56,180 nt of DNA from Eubacteriaceae bacterium (lineage in GTDB: Bacteria; Bacillota; Clostridia; Lachnospirales; Lachnospiraceae). Where the stretch lies: contig CAJTFB010000027.1 of assembly GCA_910575665.1 (NCBI GenBank), forward strand, positions 1 through 56,180, in the 5' to 3' direction. The translations under genes and the position numbers were made by a program. The notes under the pieces are model-generated. The model did not search any database. It was not told where the DNA came from and saw only the letters and a list, made by a program, of their open reading frames with translations. Of this stretch, positions 15,081 through 22,912 are shown in pieces; position 1 is the first letter of the stretch, and the number at the start of each line of letters is the position of its first letter.

Positions 15081-17687
15081 CTAGCTCGACGGCTGATTTA
15101 CCAAGCTTGCCCTCTGGACCTCCTCCCAGAAAGTGGCAGCCGACATTCTCGTGGCACCATGCCCCAGAATGATGATCTGTTCCATGCCGTCAGAGGTCGC
15201 CACCCGCACCCGGTGTTTCCCGGCGATGCGCTTTGTCGTCTTTTCAATATACATGTCCGCCGTTTCCGCTTCCTTGGTATAGACGATACTGATATTATGA
15301 AACTGCTCCACACTGCCAGGATTTCCTTTTACCTTATAGGCATCAAATACAAGGATCAGATGACAGCCAGTATATCCCTGGTAATTACACATGATATCCA
15401 TCAGTTTCATCCTCGCGGCGTCCATGCTGACACCAGAGAGCTCTTTCAGGTCGTCCCAGGCAAAAATAATATTATAACCGTCCACCAGCACATATTCCTC
15501 CACTGGCTTCCGTTCACGAATCTTCACCCTCTGTTTCTCTTCCTTTGCCCGAATCACCTTTGATGCGGTATTGGCTGCCTTGGGCTTCACCGCGCCATAG
15601 GTTCTCTCGAAGATCGCCTGGAGTTCTTTTTCCTCGGCATAAAAATCCCTGGAAGCCGTTGAACGATTTCTCTCTGCCCCATTCTTCGAATCCCTCTGGT
15701 GATTTTCGTCATCCCGCCTCTTCCCAGAGGCTAATACGCTCTCCAGATGCATATGCTCCGGTACTTCATTCCATTTGACCACATATCCAGACCCATGAGC
15801 ACAAAACACAGAGTCCGGGGTATTTTCCACATCAGCCTCCGCATCGTACCCGATCTTTTCCCTGACTTCCGACTCATTGTGGCAGGGCTGATAACCGGCT
15901 GTCATACAGCTCAAATGACCCCGTCCCTTTGTATATGAGGCAAATTCTACCGGATAATCCTTCATGGCTGCCACCGGGCAGATTCCGGTAAGAACCGACA
16001 TGCCTGCCTGCTCCGGCTGCACCTCAAACTCTCCGCTCATTCGCTTTATATCCGTCATGGCGCGTCCGACATTTTCTGTCGGCAGCTCCAACCGAAACTC
16101 ATAGCAGGGCTCTAAAAGAACACTCTTTGCCTGCATCAGTCCCTGACGCACAGCCCGGTACGTCGCCTGTCGGAAATCACCGCCCTCTGTGTGCTTGAGG
16201 TGGGCACGGCCTGCCATCAGCGTAATCCTGATATCCGTGATGGGCGATCCGGTCAGTACCCCGGCAAATTTTTTTTCTTTCAGATGGGTCATCACCAGTC
16301 GCTGCCAGTTCAGGTCCAGCTTGTCCTCGCTGCATTCCGTCCCGACCACAATTCCGCTTCCCGGTGGCAGCGGTTCCATCAAAAGATGCACCTCTGCATA
16401 ATGACGCAGCGGCTCGAAATGTCCTACCCCCTCCACTACATCTTGTATGGTCTCTTTATAAAGAATATTTCCCTCACCAAACTCTACCTCCATCCCAAAA
16501 CGTTCTACCAGAATTTCTTTCAAAACCTCCAGTTGCACCTCTCCCATAGGCTGAATAAACATCTGGTGCAAGTTCTCATCCCAGGAAAGATGAAGTTTGG
16601 GATCTTCTTCCTCTAACTGGCGAAGCTTCCCTGCTGCCGCCGTCATATCCGTTCCCTCTGGAAACAAAATGGAATAACGAAGTACTGGTTCCAACTGTTC
16701 CCCGTTAAAGTCCAGTTCGGTTCCAAGCCCCTGACCCGGATACGTATGATTTAAACCGGTCACCACACAAATATCTCCTGCGCTTACTTCATCGGCGGTC
16801 TCGTATTTTTCTCCAGAATAGAGCCGGATCTGGTTTACTTTCTCACCCTCTCCCAGTACCTCCTTCACCCGGAGCTTTCCCCCTGTGATCTTTAAGTGGG
16901 TAAGTCGACTACCCTGGGCATCCCTGGATATCTTAAAAACCCTGGCGCCAAAGTCCTCTTTGTTGTCCACACATGTAGTATATTTATGGATTGTATCCAG
17001 CAGTTCTTCCGTCCCCTCCAGCCGCAGCGCCGATCCAAAGCAGCAGGGAAAAAGCTTTCTCTGTGAGACCAGGGGACACAGTTCTTCCGGGAGCTCCAGC
17101 ATTCCTTGCTCCAGATATTTCTCCAATAGCGCCTCATCACATACAGCCGCTTCTTCCATAAATTCCTCAGAGGCTGTATCTGTAAAATCAACACAACTGG
17201 ATGAAAGCTTCTGCTTCAGCTCCTCCATCATCTGCTGCCTGTCTGTTCCAGGAAGATCCATTTTATTTACAAACAAAAAAACAGGGATCTGATAATGCTC
17301 CAACAGCTTCCACAGCGTCTCTGTGTGCCCCTGGACACCATCAGTTCCACTGATCACCAGCACCGCATAATCCAGTACCTGCAGTGTCCTCTCCATCTCT
17401 GCGGAAAAGTCCACATGTCCAGGCGTATCCAGAAGGGTGATCTCCGTATCTCTCCAGACCATCCTTGCCTGTTTGGAAAAAATCGTGATACCCCTCTGCC
17501 GCTCATGAACATCTGTATCCAGAAAGGTATCCTGATGATCTACCCGGCCGGCTTTTCGTATCGCACCGCAGGCATAGAGCATCGCCTCTGACAAGGTAGT
17601 CTTTCCCGCATCCACGTGAGCCAGAAGGGCGATACTGACTCTTTTTGAAGTTTTTTTGTTCCATCTATTTTTAGACGTATCTTCCAT
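15081..17687 (-). CDS. TetM-like translational GTPase fused to a NYN (Rae1/YacP-like) nuclease domain
   Basis: The N-terminal 660 residues are an EF-G-like ribosomal protection GTPase: G1 HVDAGKTT 24-31, G2 RGITI 65-69, G3 DTPGH 87-91, G4 NKMD 141-144, followed by domains II-V with the TetM-like GGDFR, LLEPCYEF, YTKGRG and GYQP features. A charged linker (about 660-729) leads to a NYN/PIN-like domain (730-860) with acidic residues D736 (VDGYNI), D782 (VFDAY), D811 and D833 (ATSDG). TetM itself is about 640 residues, so this is a fusion, not a plain resistance gene. In B. subtilis the stand-alone Rae1 cuts mRNA in the ribosomal A site; a factor that enters the same site fits that job. ATG start at 17687 after AGGAAGGGA. 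A trmH-type gene follows. Confidence 0.88.
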   Translation of the reverse strand: MEDTSKNRWNKKTSKRVSIALLAHVDAGKTTLSEAMLYACGAIRKAGRVDHQDTFLDTDVHERQRGITIFSKQARMVWRDTEITLLDTPGHVDFSAEMERTLQVLDYAVLVISGTDGVQGHTETLWKLLEHYQIPVFLFVNKMDLPGTDRQQMMEELKQKLSSSCVDFTDTASEEFMEEAAVCDEALLEKYLEQGMLELPEELCPLVSQRKLFPCCFGSALRLEGTEELLDTIHKYTTCVDNKEDFGARVFKISRDAQGSRLTHLKITGGKLRVKEVLGEGEKVNQIRLYSGEKYETADEVSAGDICVVTGLNHTYPGQGLGTELDFNGEQLEPVLRYSILFPEGTDMTAAAGKLRQLEEEDPKLHLSWDENLHQMFIQPMGEVQLEVLKEILVERFGMEVEFGEGNILYKETIQDVVEGVGHFEPLRHYAEVHLLMEPLPPGSGIVVGTECSEDKLDLNWQRLVMTHLKEKKFAGVLTGSPITDIRITLMAGRAHLKHTEGGDFRQATYRAVRQGLMQAKSVLLEPCYEFRLELPTENVGRAMTDIKRMSGEFEVQPEQAGMSVLTGICPVAAMKDYPVEFASYTKGRGHLSCMTAGYQPCHNESEVREKIGYDAEADVENTPDSVFCAHGSGYVVKWNEVPEHMHLESVLASGKRRDDENHQRDSKNGAERNRSTASRDFYAEEKELQAIFERTYGAVKPKAANTASKVIRAKEEKQRVKIRERKPVEEYVLVDGYNIIFAWDDLKELSGVSMDAARMKLMDIMCNYQGYTGCHLILVFDAYKVKGNPGSVEQFHNISIVYTKEAETADMYIEKTTKRIAGKHRVRVATSDGMEQIIILGHGATRMSAATFWEEVQRASLVNQPSS

Positions 17688-17741
17688 AGAAAATATCCCT
17701 TCCTGTGTTTTATACTACAAGAACTATAATAATATCATATA

Positions 17742-18416
17742 TTATTGTAGATTGTTAAACTTTTCGTATAATGACCCTTCGTCTATGTCATAGTAAAAAT
17801 CTACATGAATATGATCCGCTTTGCAAATGGAAATCATATAGTTCCTGTTCTCAAATGTCTCGAAACAACATGACAATTTATCATCAAAAACGTCAAATGA
17901 ATTTAATGGAATTGACAAACCTTTTCCTGCCCACTTGACATATGCTTCCTTTTTGGTCCAGACTTCATAAAAACGCCTTGATGCGTTTTCATTGTCATTT
18001 TCTATATAGATCTTTTCTTTTTGACAAAAAAAACGGCTTACAATTCCGCCTTCATATTCCCTGATTTTCTCAACATCGACCCCGACTGGATTTCTTGATA
18101 CTGCCACTGCAATAGCATTTCTTGTATGTGATATGTTATAATGAAAATCAGGTATTCCAGCAAGGAATGGTTTCCCATATTCATTCATCTCAAATCTCAA
18201 TTTAGAATTATGAACATCTAAATAATTGCAAGCAAGATAGCGTACCAATAAATCAGATACAACACTTAGCTTTTTATCGAGATAAAAATGATACTTCCAT
18301 ATTCTTTCTCTTTTCTCTGTAGATAATAATTGTAACAAATGTTCATAGGTTAAAAATGGGATTTTCTCATCTAATTCAACAAAGTACACTTTATCTTCCA
18401 TCTGTTTCTGTTGCAT
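17742..18416 (-). CDS. 4'-phosphopantetheinyl transferase, Sfp type
   Basis: This enzyme moves the phosphopantetheine arm of CoA onto carrier proteins. The 224-residue protein has the two family signatures: GVDVEKIRE with D114 and E116 (Mg2+ ligands) and WTKKEAYVKW at 153-162 with E157. The N-terminal half (KPFLAGIPDFHYNISHTRN) contains the usual KP and SH motifs. It is more AT-rich than its neighbours. The downstream region up to 17687 contains an AT-only inverted repeat and a CTACAA/TTGTAG pair that may end transcription. No polyketide or peptide synthase is in the window; the carrier partner is unknown. Confidence 0.92.
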   Translation of the reverse strand: MQQKQMEDKVYFVELDEKIPFLTYEHLLQLLSTEKRERIWKYHFYLDKKLSVVSDLLVRYLACNYLDVHNSKLRFEMNEYGKPFLAGIPDFHYNISHTRNAIAVAVSRNPVGVDVEKIREYEGGIVSRFFCQKEKIYIENDNENASRRFYEVWTKKEAYVKWAGKGLSIPLNSFDVFDDKLSCCFETFENRNYMISICKADHIHVDFYYDIDEGSLYEKFNNLQ

Positions 18417-18467
18417 ATATTCATATCCTCATACTCGTATAATAACCTTCCTCAAAACCTCTTCCAT

Positions 18468-19280
18468 CTATCTCACGTCTGACACTTTTCTGCTCTCTTT
18501 CATTACATTGATATACATGGCAGATTTCCGGGTCACCATTCTCGGACACATCCGGGATAACAAGTTCGCCGCTTTGGTCTGCCATCCATAATAAACCAAC
18601 GCTTTCCCTTTCATCATCCCCACATATCCGGCACGGGCTACGGACGCCGCATCGGATACATGTAGCATTTTAAACATTCTGGAATCCTGAAGACCAGCAT
18701 TTTTCTCAAACCCAGTAGCCACCGGTCCAGGACAAAGCGCCGTCACAGTGACATGATAAGGTTTGAGTTCCTCCGAAAGCGCTTCCGAAAAGGAACGCAC
18801 AAAACTCTTAGACGCATAATACACAGACATATAAGGACCGGCACAAAAAGATGCCAGCGAAGATACATTTAGGATCTTTCCTTTCCTATTTTTACGCATA
18901 TCCTCTCCAAATAAATGTGTCAAATTCATCAAGGCTGTGATATTCACATCGATCATATTTTTATGTCGCTGCCATCTTGTGTCAAAAAAACAATTATGAT
19001 CACCGAACCCCACATTATTTACCAGGATCTGCACCCGCCAGCCCTGGGACTTCACATAGCGGTATATCTTTTCTGGCGCCCGATCTTCTGCCAGATCAGC
19101 GGAAATAACCTCCACATCTACCCCATATGCAGACTCCAGTGCCCATTGAATTTTTTTCAGTCGTCCTTCATTTCTTGCCACTAAAATTAGAGAACTACCT
19201 CTCGCTGCAAAAATCTTTGCAAATTCCAGTCCAATACCACCGGTTGCACCGGTAATCAATGTATAAGCTGCCATTACCAT
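18468..19280 (-). CDS. Short-chain dehydrogenase/reductase
   Basis: This is a classical SDR of 270 residues. The nucleotide-binding motif TGATGGIG lies near 10-17, NNVG near 90, and the catalytic S/Y/K set in NVSSLASF and YYASK near 140-160, with CPGPVATGF after it. Substrate is not predictable; the C-terminal extension with KAANLLSRMCPR resembles SDR proteins annotated as YqjQ/DltE-like. The ATG at 19280 follows an AAGGGG site. An open extension to 19319 lacks a better site. It is transcribed in the same direction as the phosphopantetheinyl transferase, with about 50 bases between them. Confidence 0.87.
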   Translation of the reverse strand: MVMAAYTLITGATGGIGLEFAKIFAARGSSLILVARNEGRLKKIQWALESAYGVDVEVISADLAEDRAPEKIYRYVKSQGWRVQILVNNVGFGDHNCFFDTRWQRHKNMIDVNITALMNLTHLFGEDMRKNRKGKILNVSSLASFCAGPYMSVYYASKSFVRSFSEALSEELKPYHVTVTALCPGPVATGFEKNAGLQDSRMFKMLHVSDAASVARAGYVGMMKGKALVYYGWQTKAANLLSRMCPRMVTRKSAMYINVMKESRKVSDVR

Positions 19281-19477
19281 ATAACCCCTTTCTCCATAAA
19301 AGCCAGGAACACATCCCACGTATCTTTAATTTTAAAATTTATTGTAGCATATGTATCCATGAGTGTAAAGCCATACCTTTTTGACAAGCACTTCCGGCTT
19401 CGCGCGTTATATATTAATAACAAAAGATAAATTCTTGACATATTTCACAGAAGAAGGATAAAGGAGTATGACATACA

Positions 19478-20362
19478 ATGAAAAAAGAAGTGAAATGGGA
19501 TGAACGGTTTAATATTGGAGTAGATAATATAGATAAAGCACATCAGAAACTTTTTTCCATTGTGCGAAAGCTTATTTATCTCAATCAAGAAGAAAAAAAA
19601 GGAAAATGGGCATGCGCAGAGGGGATCAAGTTTTTTAAATATTACGCGGACAAACATTTTGCCGAAGAAGAAGCATATATGATCTCCATCCACTACCCTG
19701 GATATGAGCTGCACAAACATCTGCACGATGATCTGCGCAATAAAACACTACCTGCCCTCGAAAGGGATTTAGTGATGTCAGACTATTCACCGGAATCTAT
19801 CCGGCATTTCCTCGGTATCTGCCTCGGATGGCTGAGCGGTCACATTCTGATCGAAGACCGTGCCATAACAGGGACAATTTTAGCCAAGTGGAAAAAAGAA
19901 CGGTCTGCATCCGATGTCCAGATATTGGAAGCTGCTGTCGCTGACACGATAGAGACTATTTTCAAACGACAAACTAACATTGTCAGTGAGCATTACAGCG
20001 GAGAAGATTTCGGAACATGCCTGATCTTCCGACAGACGTATCATCGACGTGAAAAAAAGCAATTACAGGTTTTTTTCATACTGGAAGAGTGCCTGATTTT
20101 ACAAACTGTAGGCGCTATGCTCGGCATGCACTTAAATAAAGTCGATAAAATGGTCAGCGACGCCGGAAAGGAACTTTCACAGCAGGTAATACAAAGGATC
20201 GGCCTAAATTTCCAAACCTCCGGGCAATATAAACCAGTTGGCAGCCATATCATAACAAGGGAACAGTTGAAGCGGGAATTTAATGCTGCATATCCAGATT
20301 ACGGCCTGCTGTTGGACACAGGAAGCGGTTATTTTGCTTTCTGTATTAAAACGGAAGAATAG
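19478..20362 (+). CDS. Bacteriohemerythrin with C-terminal CheX-like domain
   Basis: The N-terminal domain (1-140) is a bacteriohemerythrin with the full set of di-iron ligands: H22, H60, E64, H79, H83, H122 and D127. It should bind oxygen or nitric oxide. The second half (about 150-294) contains VGAMLGMHLNKVDKMVSDAG and later GYGLLLDTGSGYFAFCIK-like elements resembling CheX/CheC phosphatase folds, but this is a weak visual match. A hemerythrin joined to a chemotaxis phosphatase fold would suggest oxygen-dependent motility control; a chemoreceptor gene is present at 49009-50550. ATG start after AAAGGAG. Confidence 0.8.
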   Translation: MKKEVKWDERFNIGVDNIDKAHQKLFSIVRKLIYLNQEEKKGKWACAEGIKFFKYYADKHFAEEEAYMISIHYPGYELHKHLHDDLRNKTLPALERDLVMSDYSPESIRHFLGICLGWLSGHILIEDRAITGTILAKWKKERSASDVQILEAAVADTIETIFKRQTNIVSEHYSGEDFGTCLIFRQTYHRREKKQLQVFFILEECLILQTVGAMLGMHLNKVDKMVSDAGKELSQQVIQRIGLNFQTSGQYKPVGSHIITREQLKREFNAAYPDYGLLLDTGSGYFAFCIKTEE

Positions 20363-20378
20363 ACAAGATTGCAACGTC

Positions 20379-20412
20379 GAGCTAGCACAGTGGTGCAAAT
20401 TGGGGCTAACTC
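20379..20412. terminator. Possible terminator between convergent genes
   Basis: GAGCTAGC (20379-20386) pairs with GCTAACTC (20405-20412), with one mismatch, between the hemerythrin stop and the convergent AI-2E gene, whose stop lies inside the right arm. There is no T-run, so termination strength is doubtful. Confidence 0.35.
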
Positions 20413-21527
20413 GTCCTCTTATCCACATCCTCTTTCAGCAGCCGGTATACCGCAGAGGCGAGTGGTACAAAGAGCAGCATGCCGCTGACTCCCATCACAC
20501 TTCCTCCCACTGTAACCGCCGCCAGCACCCAGATTCCCGGCAGCCCTATGGACGCCCCGACTACCCTGGGATAGATCAACTGCCCTTCCAACTGTTGCAG
20601 GATCACCAGAAAGATCACAAACACAACAGCTTGAACCGGGGACTCTGTGGCAATCATTAAAAATCCCACCGCCCCACCAATATAAGCTCCCGCCACCGGA
20701 ATCAATGCTGTAAAACCGATCAACGCCCCGATCATGCCAGCATAGGGCATACGAAGCACCAGCAGTCCGATGGCACACAAACTGCCCAAGATCACCGCTT
20801 CCAGACACTGTCCTACGATAAAACTATGAAAACTTTCATTGAGTACTCCAAGAAAATACTGAATTTTTTCATAAATAGCCGTTTTTAGATAGGCTTTCGC
20901 TGTTCGTTTGATCTGAGACAATATTTTCTTCTTTCCTGCCAGCAGATATACAGAAAATATTATGCTCATTATAATATTAAAGGTAGTGGAAAATGTCGCT
21001 GTAACCACACTCCCCACCAGTCCCATCGCTCCTCCCAGACTGCCTGCCATCCAGTCTGCTGCCTTTGTTACGATGCTCTGCCAATCAATACTCCCATTGG
21101 CAGTCATGGTACCAAACTCTTTTACAAACCAGCTCATTTCCTGATTGTTCTGCAGCATACCTGATACCTGATCCATCAATGGAGGGATCTTAGCAATAAG
21201 TACCTTCACGCAATTGGTAAGTTCTGGAACAATCAGGCCTATAATTAAAGCGATAATTCCAATTAGACACAAATATGAAACCAGAATACATACAACTCTT
21301 CTGCTCTTGTTTAAAAACCGATTCTGGGTATTGGGGAAATAAATACGCTCAAAAACACTCATCAATATGTTCACTGCATAAGCCACCACAAAACCAAGAA
21401 TCAGTGGCGATGCCGCGTGAAAAGCAAGCCCAATCCCCCCTGCGATCACAGACCAGTAATGGATAAATAAATAGATCGCAACAATCGTAATTCCCGTTCT
21501 GATACATGTGCGAGTGTCCAATTTCAT
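20406..21527 (-). CDS. AI-2E family transporter
   Basis: This is a polytopic membrane protein of the AI-2E/PerM/YtvI family, 373 residues with about eight membrane segments. Visible family features are the early paired helices (GITIVAIYLFIHYW, SPLILGFVVAYAVNILM), the long central region with VKEFGTMT, and the C-terminal GALIGFTALIPVAGAYIGG and LIYPRVVGASIGLPGIWVL stretches. Substrates differ across the family, including Na+/H+ exchange and signalling molecules, so transport of autoinducer-2 should not be assumed. ATG at 21527 follows GGAGGGG. An upstream extension to 21590 is open but has no ribosome site. Confidence 0.88.
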   Translation of the reverse strand: MKLDTRTCIRTGITIVAIYLFIHYWSVIAGGIGLAFHAASPLILGFVVAYAVNILMSVFERIYFPNTQNRFLNKSRRVVCILVSYLCLIGIIALIIGLIVPELTNCVKVLIAKIPPLMDQVSGMLQNNQEMSWFVKEFGTMTANGSIDWQSIVTKAADWMAGSLGGAMGLVGSVVTATFSTTFNIIMSIIFSVYLLAGKKKILSQIKRTAKAYLKTAIYEKIQYFLGVLNESFHSFIVGQCLEAVILGSLCAIGLLVLRMPYAGMIGALIGFTALIPVAGAYIGGAVGFLMIATESPVQAVVFVIFLVILQQLEGQLIYPRVVGASIGLPGIWVLAAVTVGGSVMGVSGMLLFVPLASAVYRLLKEDVDKRTS

Positions 21528-21596
21528 CCTACCCCTCCATTCCCAAAAAATTGCTTTCAATTCCCATGGTTTTAGATCTTTAACATGCACAATGTA

Positions 21597-22631
21597 CTAA
21601 TTTGCCAGGTATTTTTTCATAACATCCGATAATTTCTGGGTACTCAAAGGCTTTGCAATATGCATATCCATTCCTGCCTGAATCGAAGCACGGATATCCT
21701 CGGTAAAAATATATGCCGTCATTGCCACGATCGGTATTACTTTGGCATCTCTTCTCTCCATGGCACGAATTTTTTTCGCTGCCTCATTCCCATCCATAAC
21801 AGGCATTTGAACGTCCATGAAAACAAGGTCATAATAATCTTCCCAGGAATTCTGGAATTTTCTGACTGCCTCTTCACCGTTTACTGCTTTGTCAATCTCC
21901 ACTCCCATACTCTTTAAAATCTGACATGCTGTCTCCATATTGATGGCATTATCTTCCACAATCAGAACTCGTTTATTCTTGTATCTGTCCTCTAGTCTCT
22001 GCCCTTGCTGCTCTTCTTCTCTCTGAATACAAGACACAGGTTCCTCAAATACAGATTTCGTTTCTTGTTCCTGATTCAATTTCTCCACACTGGATAAAAC
22101 CAGGTCTGGATCTTTTCGGCGCACATCATCCAACGTATTTACAGATGCCAACAGTGCATTGGATAATTCATGTTCCACCGTGGCATCGGTCAAAGTCAAC
22201 AAATAGCTGCCGTCATCACGGGGTACGATCTTTAAATATCCCCAACGGTTCTGCTTTTTGCGCATATCAATGATCTCACACTCTTTCTGGGCTGATAGGA
22301 TAATATTTCCTTCAAGAAAATCCCTCATAAAATTTTTTTCTTCGGAAACAATAATAAGCTTCTCAAAAAGATAATGAATGTCCTGATATATATGCTCTTT
22401 ACGGATCCCCAGCATCCAGCTCACGCTATCTGTTACAAACATTACTTTTTTTTCCATGGGTGAATATACGAGCATAACCATATCTATATTATTTGAAATT
22501 TGATTAATGAGTTCTTTCCCCCACTGCTTCGCCTTTTTTTTGTCCCTCAGCAGCAGCCATCCCATGACAATGATCCCTAAAAGCAGTCCAATGATCCCGC
22601 ACCCAAAAAGTTCCCATAAATTTCCTCTCAT
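21597..22631 (-). CDS. Membrane-anchored PAS-receiver protein without kinase domain
   Basis: The 344 residues show one N-terminal membrane segment (about 8-28), a PAS-like region (about 40-150), a linker rich in Q and E (about 175-218), and a C-terminal receiver domain (220-342) with phospho-acceptor D273 in FMDVQMPVMDG, the acidic pair E226/D227, and K-containing AKPLS near 328. The phospho-histidine and ATPase domains of hybrid sensor kinases are missing, so this looks like a hybrid kinase that lost its catalytic core, or a dedicated phosphate sink or scaffold. No partner kinase is adjacent. ATG start at 22631 follows GGGAGG. Confidence 0.83.
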   Translation of the reverse strand: MRGNLWELFGCGIIGLLLGIIVMGWLLLRDKKKAKQWGKELINQISNNIDMVMLVYSPMEKKVMFVTDSVSWMLGIRKEHIYQDIHYLFEKLIIVSEEKNFMRDFLEGNIILSAQKECEIIDMRKKQNRWGYLKIVPRDDGSYLLTLTDATVEHELSNALLASVNTLDDVRRKDPDLVLSSVEKLNQEQETKSVFEEPVSCIQREEEQQGQRLEDRYKNKRVLIVEDNAINMETACQILKSMGVEIDKAVNGEEAVRKFQNSWEDYYDLVFMDVQMPVMDGNEAAKKIRAMERRDAKVIPIVAMTAYIFTEDIRASIQAGMDMHIAKPLSTQKLSDVMKKYLAN

Positions 22632-22706
22632 AGTACCTCCCTAACATTGATCATCCTGTGGTTGACAAAATACTCCGTTTTGCCTAGTTAGATAGTGATA
22701 CGTTTT

Positions 22707-22735
22707 ATTATAACACGCTTTTGATATGATATCCA
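22707..22735 (-). promoter_or_regulatory. Promoter of the PAS-receiver gene
   Basis: TATAAT (22712-22707, minus) is a consensus -10 box. TGGATA (22735-22730) lies 17 bases upstream as a 4/6 match to the -35 box. The predicted leader is about 70 bases. Confidence 0.5.
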
Positions 22736-22750
22736 GTCCTTTCCTAATAC

Positions 22751-22883
22751 AACTTTTTCTTTTATAAAAAAGAAAAGGGCTGTGGGTTAATACTGATTTT
22801 TAACCCCCTTAACCAGAAAGGAGAGTGCGACTCATTCCGAGTACACTCTCCCTGTTTTAGAGCTCTCATTTCCCGACAGCCCC
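22751..22883 (-). terminator. Long composite terminator after uppP, containing structured repeat copy A
   Basis: On the minus strand GGGCTGTCGGG (22882-22872) can pair with CCCACAGCCC (22786-22777), followed by TTTTCTTTTTT. Between the arms lie a GGAGAGTG/CACTCTCC stem (22820-22827 and 22844-22851) with an inner ACTC/GAGT extension, and the palindrome GAGCTC. The 64-base part 22820-22883 recurs at 51798-51861. Confidence 0.65.
22820..22883 (-). repeat. 64-bp structured repeat, copy A
   Basis: It aligns without gaps to 51798-51861 with 57 of 64 positions equal by my count. The 8-bp stem arms and the 31 bases after them are preserved almost perfectly; six of the seven differences fall in the stem's loop. 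Both copies lie 30-50 bases after the stop codon of a minus-strand gene and in the same orientation relative to it. It may be a mobile 3'-end element or an RNA class. Confidence 0.85.
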
Positions 22884-22912
22884 TTGGTGTATTTTTGTTT
22901 TTTTGTTTTTCA

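Noticed and set aside
15081-17687. Acquired tetracycline resistance gene
   Set aside because: The GTPase half resembles TetM, but the NYN fusion, the linked trmH gene and host-like base composition point to a chromosomal factor. Resistance cannot be claimed from sequence.
20406-21527. Autoinducer-2 exporter linked to the agr system
   Set aside because: The family name does not establish the substrate, and the agr system uses a peptide; the genes are 33 kb apart.
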